Source: Craspedostauros australis (lineage: Eukaryota; Bacillariophyta; Bacillariophyceae; Mastogloiales; Achnanthaceae). From it: a stretch of 64,000 nt of DNA. The translations under genes and the position numbers were made by a program. The notes beneath the pieces were generated by a model. That model saw only the letters and a program-made list of their open reading frames with translations, was not told the origin of the DNA and did no database searches. The stretch is taken from NCBI GenBank assembly GCA_026770025.1, contig JAMXDE010000008.1:1922001-1986000 (forward strand), written 5' to 3'. Positions 44,176 through 56,404 of the stretch are shown piece by piece (positions within the stretch are counted from its first letter, which is position 1; each line of letters starts with the position of its first letter).

Positions 44176-46087
44176 ATGGCGCAGCATCGTGAAAGAGAAC
44201 GGGACATGGTCCCAAACGCAGGCATGCAGGTTGCCAGCCCTGGCTACTATAATCCAAATCCAGGTGGCAGAGTGCCAGTTCCAAGCTTTCCAGGCCTCGG
44301 CAGCGCCTCAGGGGTGAGTTCGCAAATTGATGCATCCATCTGGCATGTTCACTGGCTGCTCTTTCGTTTGCGTTGCCTTGATTCGACAAGCGTTGAGCTC
44401 TGCCTGGCCATGAAGTGGTGGATTGCATTGGACTGGATTCTGGCGTTGGATCAAGTGCCGATGCTGCTGCGGTTGCCGGTTGTCATTTGCATCATCGGTG
44501 ATCGTCTGCCGCTTCGCAAAGAATTGCAGAGAATGATGCCACGCATTCCAACGAATGTGCATCTCTTCATCCATCCCATTCATTTCACCAACAACAATTG
44601 TTTTGTCTGTGTGCGGTACCAAGTGGAGTGCGGTCCTCACCGTCGTTTCTGTCACGATGGGTGGCTTTGAACGTCGACAGATTCGCTCTGCCCATGGATG
44701 GGCGGACGAGATGACAAGAATGGGAAGAGAATTCGACAAGGAACATCGGCGAAGGAGCATGGAATACACCGCAAATCGAGCCCGCCCCTGCTCGTGATGT
44801 CTGGGAATGGATTGATCGTTGATGGAGGAATGCGGGCCAGCATCACTCCTCCAATTTCTCCAACAATTCTTTCCGACGGAGTCATGCTGATTGCAATACT
44901 CCACGCTACTTCAGCGCAAGTATCGCCGCACTCCCATGACACAGAATCAACAATACTAACCCTTCACATACTTCTCTCTCAACGCAACAACTAATAAATA
45001 AACACCTGCGCAGGCCCTGAGTGGAGTCATCATGGGAGCACAGCACGCGGCGCAGCAAAAGATCAACAGAGAGCTGTTCGTCGGAAACACGCCCCAGGGA
45101 ACCAGCGAGATGCTCCTGCTGCAGTTTCTCAACGGCGCCATGCGACGCGCCAACCTGTGCGGTCCAACGGAAACTCCCATCCTCAATTGCCGCGTCAACA
45201 CGAAGTTCGCCTTCATCGAGCTGTCGGCCGCCGAGCTGGCTAACAAGGCGCTCAACCTCAATGGCATTCCGTTCCTGGGTGCGATTCTCAAGGTCAGCAG
45301 ACCATCCAAGTACGCTGGTCCGCACGTTCCATCGCAGACATGGCAGCAGCTCACGGGTCAGAGCGTCCCCGTCATTAACAACAACGACATTGGTGGTGGT
45401 GGTGGTGGTGGCGGCGGCACCGGTGGCGGAGACAGGGACAAGATCAACCGCGAGCTCTTCGTTGGCAACACCACCCCCGCAATGACTGAGGCATTTCTCA
45501 CTGATTTCCTGGGCAACGCCATGGAACAGGTCGGTCTCAATACCAAGCCCGGTAACCCCATCGCCGCATGCCGAGTTTCCGGCAAATTTGCGTTCATCGA
45601 ACTGCGATCGCCTCAGGAGGCGGCCAACGCACTCAATCTCAACAACATCCCGTGCATGGGAGCCTATCTGCGCATCGGAAGGCCATCCAAGTGGAGCGGA
45701 ACGCCCGATACGCACGGCAACTGGGAGGACATTCTGGCAAAGTACATGTCGGGAGAGCTCCAGGTCGGAGCCGCTGCTTCATCCTCAGTCACGACGCGCG
45801 TCGTCGAACTCCACAACATGCTGACAAGTGAAGATCTGGAGGACGAAAACGAGTACAATGAGATCATGGAAGACACGAGAGCGGAGTGCGGGCAGTTCGG
45901 AACCTTGAAATCCATCGTCATTCCCAAGGCCAACGAGCCAGGTGCCACGAAGATCTTTTTGGAATACGAAAGCCCCGATGATGCTGCCAAGGCCATCCAA
46001 AACCTTGCCGGTCGCACCTTTGATGGGAGGAAGGTGGCGGCAGCCTACTTCGATGAGGGCAAGTTCGCGTCGAAGCAATTTGCGTAG
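44176..46087 (+). CDS. U2AF large-subunit-like splicing factor with two RRM1-type domains and a UHM
   Basis: Two exons, 44176-44313 and 45014-46087, with a 700-nt GTGAGT...GCAG intron (phase 0), encode 403 residues. Exon 1 is short, Arg/Glu- then Gly/Pro-rich. Two RRMs follow (about 65-148 and 190-275), both opening KINRELFVGNT and both ending in a (V/I)xRPSK(Y/W)(A/S)G motif. They resemble the first RRM of U2AF65 and each other. A glycine run (~170-180) links them. The C-terminal domain (306-400) is a U2AF homology motif, with ELHNMLTSEDLEDENEYNEI, EDTRAECGQFG and the Arg-x-Phe ligand loop R380-T-F382. Family knowledge: U2AF65 recognises the polypyrimidine tract, and its UHM binds SF1 and SF3B1. 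There is no clear N-terminal ULM or RS domain. Alternatives are PUF60/RBM39-like factors. Confidence 0.8.
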
Positions 46088-46794
46088 AGCGCGTATGGTA
46101 GATCGTGGCCACTTTGAGCGCGGCAACTCGTGGCGTTCTGGAGGAGGTGTGTGTAGACCAGATCAATATCTTCTTCCAGTACTATGGTACGACTATGTAT
46201 GCAATTCAGGAGCCATAGAGTACTCAAGATTTACATCGCATAGTTCATGTGCACGGTTGCTGTGGGTGTGGAGTTGTCTCTGGCTAATCGCTACTTGCGT
46301 CTCTGTTCACAAGATCGAAGGTGCGCCGACTCGATCGATCGTGTTTGATGGTGGAGTCACGTCAAGACTCGACAGCCATGATTCATCATGATCGAACAAG
46401 TTCGGATTCTTTCCGTTCTCTTCGCGGATCCGTGTATCCGACAGAAAGAACAGCCGCGACAGCAGGCAAGGGAGGAACATGCGGAGAGAGAGAGAGAAGA
46501 TCTTCTTGCCTTCTTTTCGCCTTGGCTCCGTGACACCAACAGGAGTGCCAGCCATCACCAAAACGAACACCCCCAGTCAACGCTCTCCGCAGGTATCCTC
46601 GTGCAAGTGCAGGGCTGTTCGGATCACAACAGGACACGCACAATCTCGCTTCCGCAGAAGCTGACATAATCACTGAGGCAATCAAAGTTGCAGACTCAGC
46701 TCCGAAACGATTGCAACAACATCAGCATCAGCATCAGCAGCAACTCGCTCTACTGACAACTCTACCCTCCCACACACCGTTTCCAACATCCACC
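46088..46794. other. Intergenic, no supported gene
   Basis: Spacer and probable leader of the plastid-protein gene. A GAGAGAGAGA run lies near 46485. No gene is recognised. Confidence 0.45.
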
Positions 46795-48308
46795 ATGAAG
46801 CTCCACATCGCAACAACCATGCTCGCATGCGCATTCGCCGGCAGCGCGACAGCCTTCGCACCTCAGGCCCATCACCCGCGCGGCGCCACCCAGCTGAAGG
46901 GATACCTCGATGACCTCTCCAAGGAACTTGGCGCGCCGGATGACAACCCCGACATCGAAGGCGATTCACGCGAGGCGAACAACATGTCGCAGGACCAGGT
47001 CGATCGCGCCGGTCCAGGTAACTGGCAGGGATACGTGGAGTTCGATGAATTCGACGGCGGAGACGGACAGATGGGCGTTGCCGGCGATGGCAACAAGAAG
47101 CTCGAGAAGTTTGACATGACGGAGATGGCCAAGAGCAAGACCATGTCCGCCAAGAATTCATGGGGTCGTTCCACGGGATATGCCGACAGCCTCATCGGCA
47201 CGGGTGTGGATACGCAGCGCGCGCAGCAGCTGGAGAACTGGCACAACCAGCAAGAGGTGCTGGCCAACCGCAAGCAGCAGCGGTACATGTCGGAGGAGTT
47301 CGATCAGGTTACGTCCGCGGATGAGAACTGGAGAAACCTCAAGTCGTTCGGAATCGAACGTAACCAGGTACGACAACATGTGACTGTGTTTGTGATGGTG
47401 CGCGACTGTCTGTGAAGAAAAGGTGGCGGAGAGAATTGAAGCATGACTACTCTGTTTGGTGTGATTGCTGCCATTGCGACAGCGATGTGTGATGTACATT
47501 GCGGCATTAATCATGCATTCGCGCTGCTCCATTCGAACCATCGTGCTCACCGTTGCATCCTTCCGGTTCGATTCTTTGACTTTGTTTCTTGTTTGCCATT
47601 CGGCATGTGTCCTTCTGATCCTCTTGTCTCTTGCCGCACCGTCATGGCACAGGACTTCGACATGGAAAGCGAGTTCGGAGCCGTCGTCCCAGGCCAAGTT
47701 GATGGAGTCATCGAATTGCGGCAGCGAATCGGAGGTCCCATGGCCTACCACGAGTTCTCTGTTGTGGTAAGCATCACACTGAGTCAATTGAATTTGTGAA
47801 CGGATGTTGTTGAATGAGAATGAAAAACGCCACCGCAGACATGAAACACGAACACACACGAGATGGATTTTGCTTCTTGAAAATTCATTGTCATCGAATC
47901 ATGTATTCGTACTGCATGATCTGCTCACCTCGGTCCATCCGTTCATCGGTCCATCCTACCCATGCTCGTACACGTTGTTCACCTTTCTCTTCGCGTTCGC
48001 CTTCATCTTCACCTTCACCATGATCTTTGCTATTGGTGTTTACATTACGTCTTGATTTTCATTTCTCTTCTCCGTACTCTTCCACGTGTCAGAACGAGTA
48101 CATGGGCTTTGCTGACTTCCGCGCAGCTTTCACTCCAGAGACCGGAGCAGAGTGGACCGTCGAACCAAAGGAGGGATCGCTCAGCAAGCAACCAGTCAAC
48201 TTCATCGTCCGGTTCAAGCCGCAGACCCCAGGCGCAGTGGAAGGCTTCTTGATCATCGACACCGAGGATTTCAAGAAGACGTACAAGTTGGTCGGCAGCA
48301 CCCTGTAA
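46795..48308 (+). CDS. Plastid-targeted protein of unknown function
   Basis: Three exons, 46795-47367, 47653-47766 and 48093-48308, with phase-0 introns of 285 and 326 nt, encode 300 residues. The N terminus MKLHIATTMLACAFAGSATA|FAPQ is a classic diatom plastid presequence: a signal peptide, then an ASAFAP-type site with Phe at +1, then a basic transit segment (HHPRGATQLKG). The mature part is acidic and hydrophilic. It contains the conserved-looking WGRSTGYADSLIGTG and RKQQRYMSEEFDQV, and ends in a beta-rich region (NFIVRFKPQTPGAVEGFLII ... KTYKLVGSTL) that resembles an immunoglobulin-like, MSP/ASH-type fold. No enzyme motif is visible. The three joins keep phase 0 and give continuous protein. 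Function is unknown. Confidence 0.8.
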
Positions 48309-49314
48309 AGCGTCAAGATTCAACTCGAGGAAGGCGAAGCCAATGCCAACATCAACAATAGCACAGATACACAGCCAGCACCAGCACAAGAACACACAAT
48401 ACGCAATACGCACATGGGCGGTAATCTCTATTTCCAGCAGACTGACCCATTCGATTCCACCGTCACTCGATACTGCACTCAACAAATACCGACCATTGAT
48501 TATCCTACTCTATTGGTACTCTGTCCATCCTTCTTGCAAAGCATTGAAGGCAATGCTGAGCGGTTCATCTTCTGCCAGTTAGTGTTGTATCCGTCGCCAC
48601 CAACATCTCCATTGAAGGCTGCTCTCTCTCCGCGTTTGGAGAATGAGATGCAGATCTTGGTTGGGATTGACCAGAGGAGAGACGACAATCAGCTCCTGCC
48701 ACACCACAATGCGGATGTCCCTGCACTCACGTCCTCGAGCAGTCTATGCTTATTCTCTAATACCATTCATAGAATTCCGTTCTATTTTCAATTTCGCCGT
48801 TCTTGTTTTTCTTCTTCAAGGATATTTAACGTCTGAATAACCGTAAAATCCCGAAGGCTCACTTTCTCTGCCGTCCGACCCAGTTGACTGCAAGAACTGC
48901 TTCCACCTTTCACTCACAAAAACGAACCGCTTTTGGCCACAATTCGACAACAAAATCGCACACCACACGATTTCCCCACACGATCGGCTTCAGCGGGAAC
49001 ATCGTCACTGATGTTCACGGAGGCCGACGTCGATGTCGATGTCGATGACGGTGATGACTGTATTCGTACCATCCGAGCCATTGAGACAACAACGACTCAC
49101 ATTAGGTCGCACTTGAGCAAAGCAAATTTGGAGGACCACCACCCTCTCGAAGCCGTCGAACAGCAAAGCACCGTCACACTCATTGAAACCAAGCAGGAAC
49201 CAAGCAAGCAAGGCGCCACGAAGACAAGAGCACGAAGAGGGCATCAGCTGCCAAAGACGAAGGACAAGTACCAGCACAACTTCAAGTACAGCCGAAGAGA
49301 AAGAGACGAACACG
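48309..49314. other. Intergenic and leader of START gene
   Basis: No gene is supported. The frame of the START gene is open upstream to 49183 without an ATG, so that part is taken as leader. Confidence 0.45.
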
Positions 49315-51115
49315 ATGATCGGTCCAATGAAAGGAATGGCCATGGGATTGGGATTTCTGAATGGAAATGGCGCGTACTACGGCATACCAGAAGAGTACCT
49401 GTCCCCCACGGCTCCTACGCAATCCAACAATGCTGCACCATCCCGTCCATTCCGGCGACGACGGCCTTCCATCTCGGACTCCATGACCGAAGCGCTGCAA
49501 GAATTGAGGAGCTTGCGAACGGAGATGGAGCAATTGCAACGTGACATGGATTATCTGAAACAGAACACGGTTCCACAAAGTAGCAAGCTGCTGACCGATT
49601 CCAATGAAATGGCGACGACGACTCCGAAGCAAGCCTACACCGCGCAGCAGAAGAGAGAGTTTGAACTGGTCCGAACCAAAATCGAGGCGTGGGGTGCCAA
49701 GGTATTGGCCGAGACGGATGGTTGGGAGGAGGTTTCGTGCAACAAGATGATGCGAGGGGCGTTCAATAAATCGGGTCGTACGAGAGCCTACATGAAGGTG
49801 AGATGAGATTGATGTCGAAAAATGGGTTCGGTATTCCATGGTACTCCTCCAGTGCTTGCATGTCACGATCGACAGCGAACGAAGCACGCGTATCATATTC
49901 TATTACCAATACGTGTGGCATTTTGGTGTCGAAATGGTTGGGCAAGGTGGATGTGCGTGTGATTGATGGATGGGTGGATGTACCCATAATGCGATGGATG
50001 AATGGCTGGAAGGATACATGGATGGATGGATTTGCATCCTCCAAGCTTCATTCGATGCTTGCTGCTCCTATCTACAACGAGTACACTGTTGTGGTACTTG
50101 TAAGGTTGGTATTTTCTCATTTTGTCTATTCGCCTTCTTGTTTCCTCTACTTGACTCTCCTCCGCTCTATTTGCCATTTCCCATCGTCTCGCAGTGGATG
50201 AAAGATTCGAGAGAGGAGTTTGCGGATAGCAACGACAACACGGAGTATCCCTGCATCAAATGCTTCTCGACGATAGACGCGCCGCTGGAGGATGTTTGCT
50301 CGTATCTGTCGCAAGAGGCGGCGTACCCGGAATACAACGATCTGGTCGAAAAATTCAAAGACGTGGAGGACATTTCGCCCGATTCCAAGGTGTGCTGGAG
50401 TCAATCGCCGCAGATTCTGTTCTTGAAACCGCGGGATTTCGTCACGTACTGTCATCACCGTTGGATGAAGGATGGCACGCAGGTCATCGTCAATCAAGCC
50501 TGCGACCACCCGGATCTTCCCGGAAGCGACAAGGAAGGCGATGACAAGGCCTGCAGAGCATACGCGCTGCGCGGCATCAATCTCATCGCCCGGCATCCGA
50601 CGGATCCGACCAAGACGCAGATATCGTTGGTGGCGCATGCCAATCCCGGCGGAAACGTGCCGCGATGGGCATTGAAAACGGCCGTGAATGCGCTGGCACC
50701 GATCGAACCGTTCAAGCTGTTTCACAAGATCAATGAGAATGTGAGCAAGCATGAGCAGGATCTGCACGGCGGGAGGTGGTCTCATATGGACGACGGTGGC
50801 AACGGTGATGGCGCTGTGAGCGGCGATCATTTGGCGACGACAGCATCGTCAACGATGAATGCGGAAAACAGAATGTCGCGACCTGCTGGAATGGCGCAGC
50901 TGGGCTACGCATGCTTTTGGCCGAATGGTGGAGGCAAACAGGAGGGCAGGCCACTGCCGCTCCTTGGTGATCTCGACGAGGCTGGCAGCAGCAGCAGCAA
51001 CAGCAATGTGGAGGCCGGCACAGAAACGATGGTGATGGAATCGCCTCAAGCGGTTAGCACAGCATCTTCGGAATCCATGAACCAGAGTACCCGTAGTCCA
51101 GTTGGACAGCCGTAG
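49315..51115 (+). CDS. START-domain lipid-binding protein
   Basis: Two exons, 49315-49797 and 50195-51115, with a 397-nt phase-0 intron, encode 467 residues. The start is the first in-frame ATG (MIGPMKGMAMGLGF); no earlier ATG exists in frame. Residues ~50-85 form a coiled-coil-like helix (ELRSLRTEMEQLQRDMDYL). Residues ~110-335 are a START domain. It begins with a Trp-Glu-Glu-Val strand (GWEEVSCNKMMRGA), continues with FSTIDAPLEDVCSYL and PRDFVTYCHHRW, and ends with the diagnostic VPRWALKTAVNALAPIEPF helix. Family knowledge: START domains hold one lipid or sterol in a deep pocket. The ligand cannot be predicted. The C-terminal ~130 residues are Ser/Gly-rich and disordered. No signal peptide is visible, so a cytosolic lipid carrier is likely. 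Confidence 0.87.
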
Positions 51116-53074
51116 ATCGAATGGCGATGCGATACGATGAAATGCGCGGCGAGAAGCAGGTCTCGAGTGCAGAGAGACAACTTGCGTTCTTCACATGCAA
51201 ACACATCAAGTAAGATAGCGAGCGTAGAGATCCGCCAAGTGATGGCGATGATTACATGGGACGACCTAGTCGTATGCCATACAGGCTTACTGACATACGA
51301 ACCGTTGCATGAGCATCATCGGAGGAGCAAAACAATGGATGCAGCCTTTCGCAACGGTCTCCGACCAAAACAAAACACACCCGATGTGGGGATCGAACCC
51401 ACGACCACACGGTTAAAAGCCGAGCGCTCTGCCGACTGAGCTAACCGGGTTACCTTCGTTTGTTGCGCAGCAGCCCCAAACTTTGGCCTATCAATGGTTG
51501 GGATAAATCGAGCCATCGCGAAATTTTCTCGCTCCGACACCAAATTTGTCCAACAGACACATGGAACAGCCGTAAATTGTGCGTCACGTCAGTCCGCAGA
51601 GGATCGGATTGCCATTGGCATCAACTTGCCGATCCCTTTTACGAGACGACCGAAGCAGATGGAGCGGTGAGACGAGCACCGTTGATTGGAGTTGTTGCAC
51701 TCTGCTTCCAAAGAAGCCTTCGGAGGCTATTGGAGACAGCACCGCTATACCCGTAGCCTTGTTCCATGTGTCAAGACGACACGACAGATTGGATCTCGCG
51801 CCGAACGCGTGTGCAGAACGAAAAGGAAGAGGAAGGATATGAAAGAACGTTGGTCTGTCCGCCCGACCGTGACGCAACGCCAAACAGCGATGAGCGAAAC
51901 GAGGCTGTGCGAAAGAGCAGGTTTTCATTGGACATTTGCATAAATACATTATTCATGTCTGTATGTGTTGAATGGTACGAATTGACCGTAAAGAACCAAA
52001 AAAAACCGCATCGAAGGTCGCCAGCCGTTCTTGGCGTGAACACACAGAGAAATGGCGTCGCTGTTGTTGGCGGTGCTTTCCCACACGACGGAACAACACA
52101 CATCAGGAGTTGCGCGCGCCAATGTGCGTGGAGTTGGGCGCAGTGGCGCGAGTTGTCGTGGTGTATGGTGGCAAACTCTGCACGACGCAACGAGTACGGA
52201 GAGAAGCAGAGCAGAGAGAAGCGTGGGGTAAATCTCGTTGGACTGTGCGAGGACTACTTATACCCTGTTGGCATTGAGCCTGACGTCCTCATTGAGCTTG
52301 ATCTTCGGCTTGCCCATTGATCATTACAACAACAGCGAAGCCACATCGAAGCCAAACCAAAGCACACTGAACGAACACTGTGGCTGTGTTGAGAAAGCGC
52401 GTCAGTTTCTTCATTGAATTGAAGAAGAGCGAGAGCAAGACAACCAAGAGCGAAAGAAACCAAAGCAAGAGGAACTTGTGAGGTTTCATCATTGGAGGGG
52501 CTTCCGAGACTCTTTCCCTCATTCATCAGCATTGATCTGCATCGGCTGTCCTGCCTCTGCATTCATCATCATTTGTCATCCACACGAAGGGCAGAACGGA
52601 AAGTGAGAGACAACAAAGCAAGCATCAGCAAGAATTAGCAAGCATCAGCAAGAATTGGAGGAAAGACGCGGATGAGTCTGACAAGCAGCACGCGTACATA
52701 GATCTCCAATAATTGCACCGGCAGGCCAAGCCTGATTTACAGAAGCAGCACACACAAGGAACGCACAGGTCAGCGCAGGCAACGCAAGCAACACACAAGC
52801 CAACGAGAGGTTCGACGAAAGAGAGACGACTAAATTGGCGAGTGATTCCGACTCTCCGTTCCTTCTCATCGGTCACCACAGACCGCATTGCCGGGAGACG
52901 AACCGTCCTTGCTGAACTGCCCGAAGGGTGTTGGTCTGTTCCACTCCACCCGTCCCACCTGATACTCTGTCGTCAGCATCCACAGCATCAACAGCAACGG
53001 TAGCAACGACAACAACGAGCACCACAGCGCCACCACAGCAGCTCGAAAAGTCAGTGGTACCCGTCCCCACAATC
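51116..53074. other. Intergenic region containing tRNA-Lys
   Basis: Apart from tRNA-Lys (51378-51450, minus) no gene is supported. The stretch 52.6-53.07 kb probably includes the leader of the metacaspase gene, whose frame is open upstream to 52928 without an ATG. Confidence 0.45.
51378..51450 (-). tRNA. trnK-UUU: tRNA-Lys (anticodon UUU)
   Basis: A 73-nt cloverleaf on the minus strand. The acceptor arms ACCCGGU/AUCGGGU pair in all seven positions, with one G-U. The D arm is GCUC/GAGC, and the T arm is GUGGG-UUCGAUC-CCCAC. The anticodon loop CUUUUAA gives anticodon UUU, which reads AAA/AAG lysine codons. The discriminator base is G. One U-U mismatch sits in the anticodon stem. There is no intron and no encoded CCA. 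The internal A box (UAGCUCAGUCGG) and B box (GGUUCGAUCC) for RNA polymerase III are both intact. Confidence 0.97.
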
Positions 53075-55895
53075 ATGGGAACATTGCCTTCCAAGGATTC
53101 ACAAGACAACGACAACCGAACCAGCAACCGCATCAGCAACCGCATCAGCAACCGCAACAGAAGCAACAACAGAGGCAGAAGCAGAAGCAGGAGCAGAGAC
53201 AGCACCAACAGCAGAGCCAACAGGAGAAGCAGCAGCAGGAGCAGCAGCAAAAGCGCCGACAAGCTGCGCATCCTCACACCGGACCAATACAAAGAAGAGC
53301 CGCGTCCCACCAACGTCAACATCGACAACATCAACAACATCAACATGGTCAAATCACTGGACAGCCCACTGAGAAGCCACGATTCGGACCTCGCCACTCC
53401 CAAGGCCAACCCGGCGTTCCACTCCGCTCAAAGCCGCGTCGATCGCCAGCTGGCCCGCAGCCGCAGCACCAACGACGCCAAGCCCCCCAGCTCAACATCA
53501 ACCATGGCCTCCGCACGGCAGATCAACGACGACCAGGTCCACGTCAACCTCGCCATGGCCGACCTCATGGCCTACCTCCAGGTTGTGGCCAACAACTCAG
53601 ACAACCTGCCCCTCACGCGTCGCGACGACCCGGAGATCGAGAAGATCGTCTCCACGCTCACGTCCGACGAGTACGCACGCAAGAGCGCTGCCTTCGTGCC
53701 GGCCGATGTGCGTGTCATCGGGGGCAACTTCACCAAGTACGGCAGAGTGTGGGATCTGCCCACCAGCGATGAGTACAATGCTTCCGACGGTGCCCAGGAA
53801 CCTGGTGCGTGCACATCGATGTGATATGATGTGATGTATTGTGTGGGAGAATATTGTGGGAATGTTCAACGTGTTGTGTAATGCACAATGTGCATTATAT
53901 TGTGGGAATGTGCGATGTGTTGTCTATTGTGTCTTTTTGGACTTCTCCCAAAACCCACCATCTGCCATGTCAGAATACATTCATTCGCTCATACAATACA
54001 GCCGTCCCTTCCACTTCTCACTCATTCTCCTTCCCATCACCGCTCATGCGACCAACTACAGGCCGATCGTACGGTGGAGCCTGCAGCAACGCCATGCTCA
54101 AGGTGCTGTACGACGCCGCCAACGTGGCAACCGACGTCGCACGCGAGATGGTCACCTCCGACGCCCTCTTCGATGACGACGAGGACGAATCCGAAATCAA
54201 CGACCTCAGCGGACAGATCGACCTCAACCGACAGAGCACCTACGCCTCGTTAGACTTCAACGATCACAACAATCCCTCCACCATGTCATGGGCCGATCTC
54301 CTCAGAAAAATGAAGGCGGAGATCCGGGACATCGAATACGCCCAGGCGCCCACCGTCACGACGACGCGCAAGATGGACCTCCACAAGCCATTCTCGCTCG
54401 TTCCAGAAACATTCAACAAGACCACAGGCAAGAAGAGGGCCCTCCTCATTGGCTGCAATTACATCAACATCCCCGGTGCGGATCTCAAGGCCAGCCACGA
54501 TGACGTTCGTTCCATGAAGGTATGTGCAATGTGGTCTACTTGCATACTTGTGCGCTATTTGGCATGGGCGTCATTGCGTGTGTTGTTGATGCCGTTGATG
54601 TCAATTTTGAATTTCAATTTATATGGACTGTGGCGTGTGCCTCCATCCGTCTCGATCCATCCTAACAACATCTCATGCATCAACCACGCACCCACACGCC
54701 CACCCGCCAACACAAACAACAACAACGACAGGACTATATCGTCAATGTGCATGGATTCAAGGAGGACAGCGATCTGATGACCATCCTGATCGACGATGAG
54801 TCCCACAAGCACCCCACGCACTGGAATATCACGGAGGCATTCAAGAAACTGTCAGAGGAGAGCCAGCCAGGTGACGCGGTCTTCGTCCAATTCTCTGGAC
54901 ACGGCGGACGCATCCTCGATTCCCCCATCGACGCCGAGGCCGAGAGCTACGACGAGGTCATCGCCCCAAATGACTACGCCACCAGCGGTCTCATCCGTGA
55001 CACCCTCATCTTCAAGACCCTCCTCGCACCCATGCGATACGGTGTCACTGTCACCATCCTCATCGATTGCTGCGACACGGGCATGGTGCTCGACTTGCCA
55101 TACGCGTGGTCCACCCGCCACGACAGATCCGATCTTCCTGCCAAGGTGCGTCATTCGTTTTTGTGTCATCATTTCTGTTCACGTGCATGCACCACCGTAC
55201 TGCGTGCGTTTTGCTTGTGCACGATGCAATTTGCAAGAATTGCGCAATGTCATATTTTCTAACGTTATCCATTCATTCGGCCATTCATTCCTTCAATTCC
55301 AACGCCACCAACAACAACATTCACAACCATACATACCAAACAGATGACGCACAACGATGACTTCAGTTTCGTTCGATTCCTGAAGGTCGTCAGGACGCTG
55401 TATGAATCCTCCACATTCACACAACTTGGTAAGACCGTCGGTTCCGCCTTGAACTACCAACCGCCGCAGATGTTCATTGAAGAAGAGAAGAAGTCTCCCA
55501 GACGAGGCATGAAGGATGAGTCCATCGTCGTTGGCACCGTGATCACAGACGAAAAGAAGGTGGAGGACAATGATGCCCAGAGCACGCTTATCGATGTCCT
55601 CGCAGCCTGCACATCGACCAGCGGCAAGGGCGGGAAAGGCAGGGGTCTGCGGGCGATGAATGCGAGAACTGCCGCGACGACGACGACATCCCTGCTGGAA
55701 CAGGTCATGAACTGCACCTACGCGCACACGGATGATCCCTACTCCGACGACGAGACGTATCAAACCAAGGAGGATCGCAGCTACTGCAGCCAGACGATCG
55801 GCGACTCCACCACGTACGACAGCGCCACAGACGATGGATACGAATCGCACAGAGGCGGACGAGGCCGCAGCAGAAGACGCCGTGGACGTGTATGA
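53075..55895 (+). CDS. Metacaspase (peptidase C14) with RS-rich N terminus
   Basis: Four exons, 53075-53804, 54062-54519, 54732-55145 and 55344-55895, with GT-AG introns of 257, 212 and 198 nt, encode 717 residues. Metacaspases are Arg/Lys-specific, often Ca-dependent cysteine proteases tied to stress and cell death in diatoms. The p20-like core runs from about 366 (KKRALLIGCNYINI) through SHDDVRSM to about 525. The catalytic histidine is His453 in FSGHGG. The catalytic cysteine is Cys510 in DCCDTG, where most metacaspases have D-x-C-H-S-G; the following VLDLPY is typical. N-terminally there is an Arg/Ser/Asn-rich low-complexity stretch (~15-70), then a helical segment before the core. No obvious p10 follows the core, so the p10-like part may lie N-terminally as in type III enzymes, but that is inference. 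Confidence 0.9.
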
Positions 55896-56363
55896 AACAT
55901 GCCCTGGCATGCACGCACGCACGCACGCAAACACACACACTCACACACAGGCCCGGTGGTAGAAAGTCCGACATGAATGGAATGAACTGCGATGGAATGG
56001 ACGCCACACGTTCCATGGATCATTGGATTTCTTGACAGGAAGTCAATCGATCTCCTCGAACTCCGTCGAACACGCGAGCGACCTCTGCAATCATCATCCA
56101 ACCATCGCAACATCAGCAACAACAACAGACTCACAAGGTTCTTCTTCACAGTGGCCTCTGAAACCTCAAACCTACACAGCACAAGACAAGTCGTTCACAA
56201 GTACGTATGCGCTGAGTAGGTATGTTCCCCAGTATTCATTTATTATAGTAAAGGATCATCATATTAGTTATAATAGTTCACTAGCTGCGAGCTTGGAGCA
56301 ATCTCTGGAGACTCCTGTCGTTTGTCTGCTACAGTACTATGAGAGTATGAGTATGTGTATGTG
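55896..56363. other. Intergenic, up to transposon left end
   Basis: 3' region of the metacaspase gene, with a CACGCACGCACG / ACACACAC run at 55915-55950. No gene is seen. Confidence 0.5.
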
Positions 56364-56376
56364 ATATCCATGAGGA
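56364..56376 (+). repeat. Left terminal inverted repeat
   Basis: ATATCCATGAGGA, identical to the reverse complement of 59921-59933. Confidence 0.85.
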
Positions 56377-56404
56377 AATTCGTCCACGATAAAAGTCCAA
56401 AATT

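Noticed and set aside
44308-44904. 198-codon minus-strand ORF inside the U2AF-like intron
   Set aside because: No domain and no start or splice context; considered a chance ORF in a long intron.
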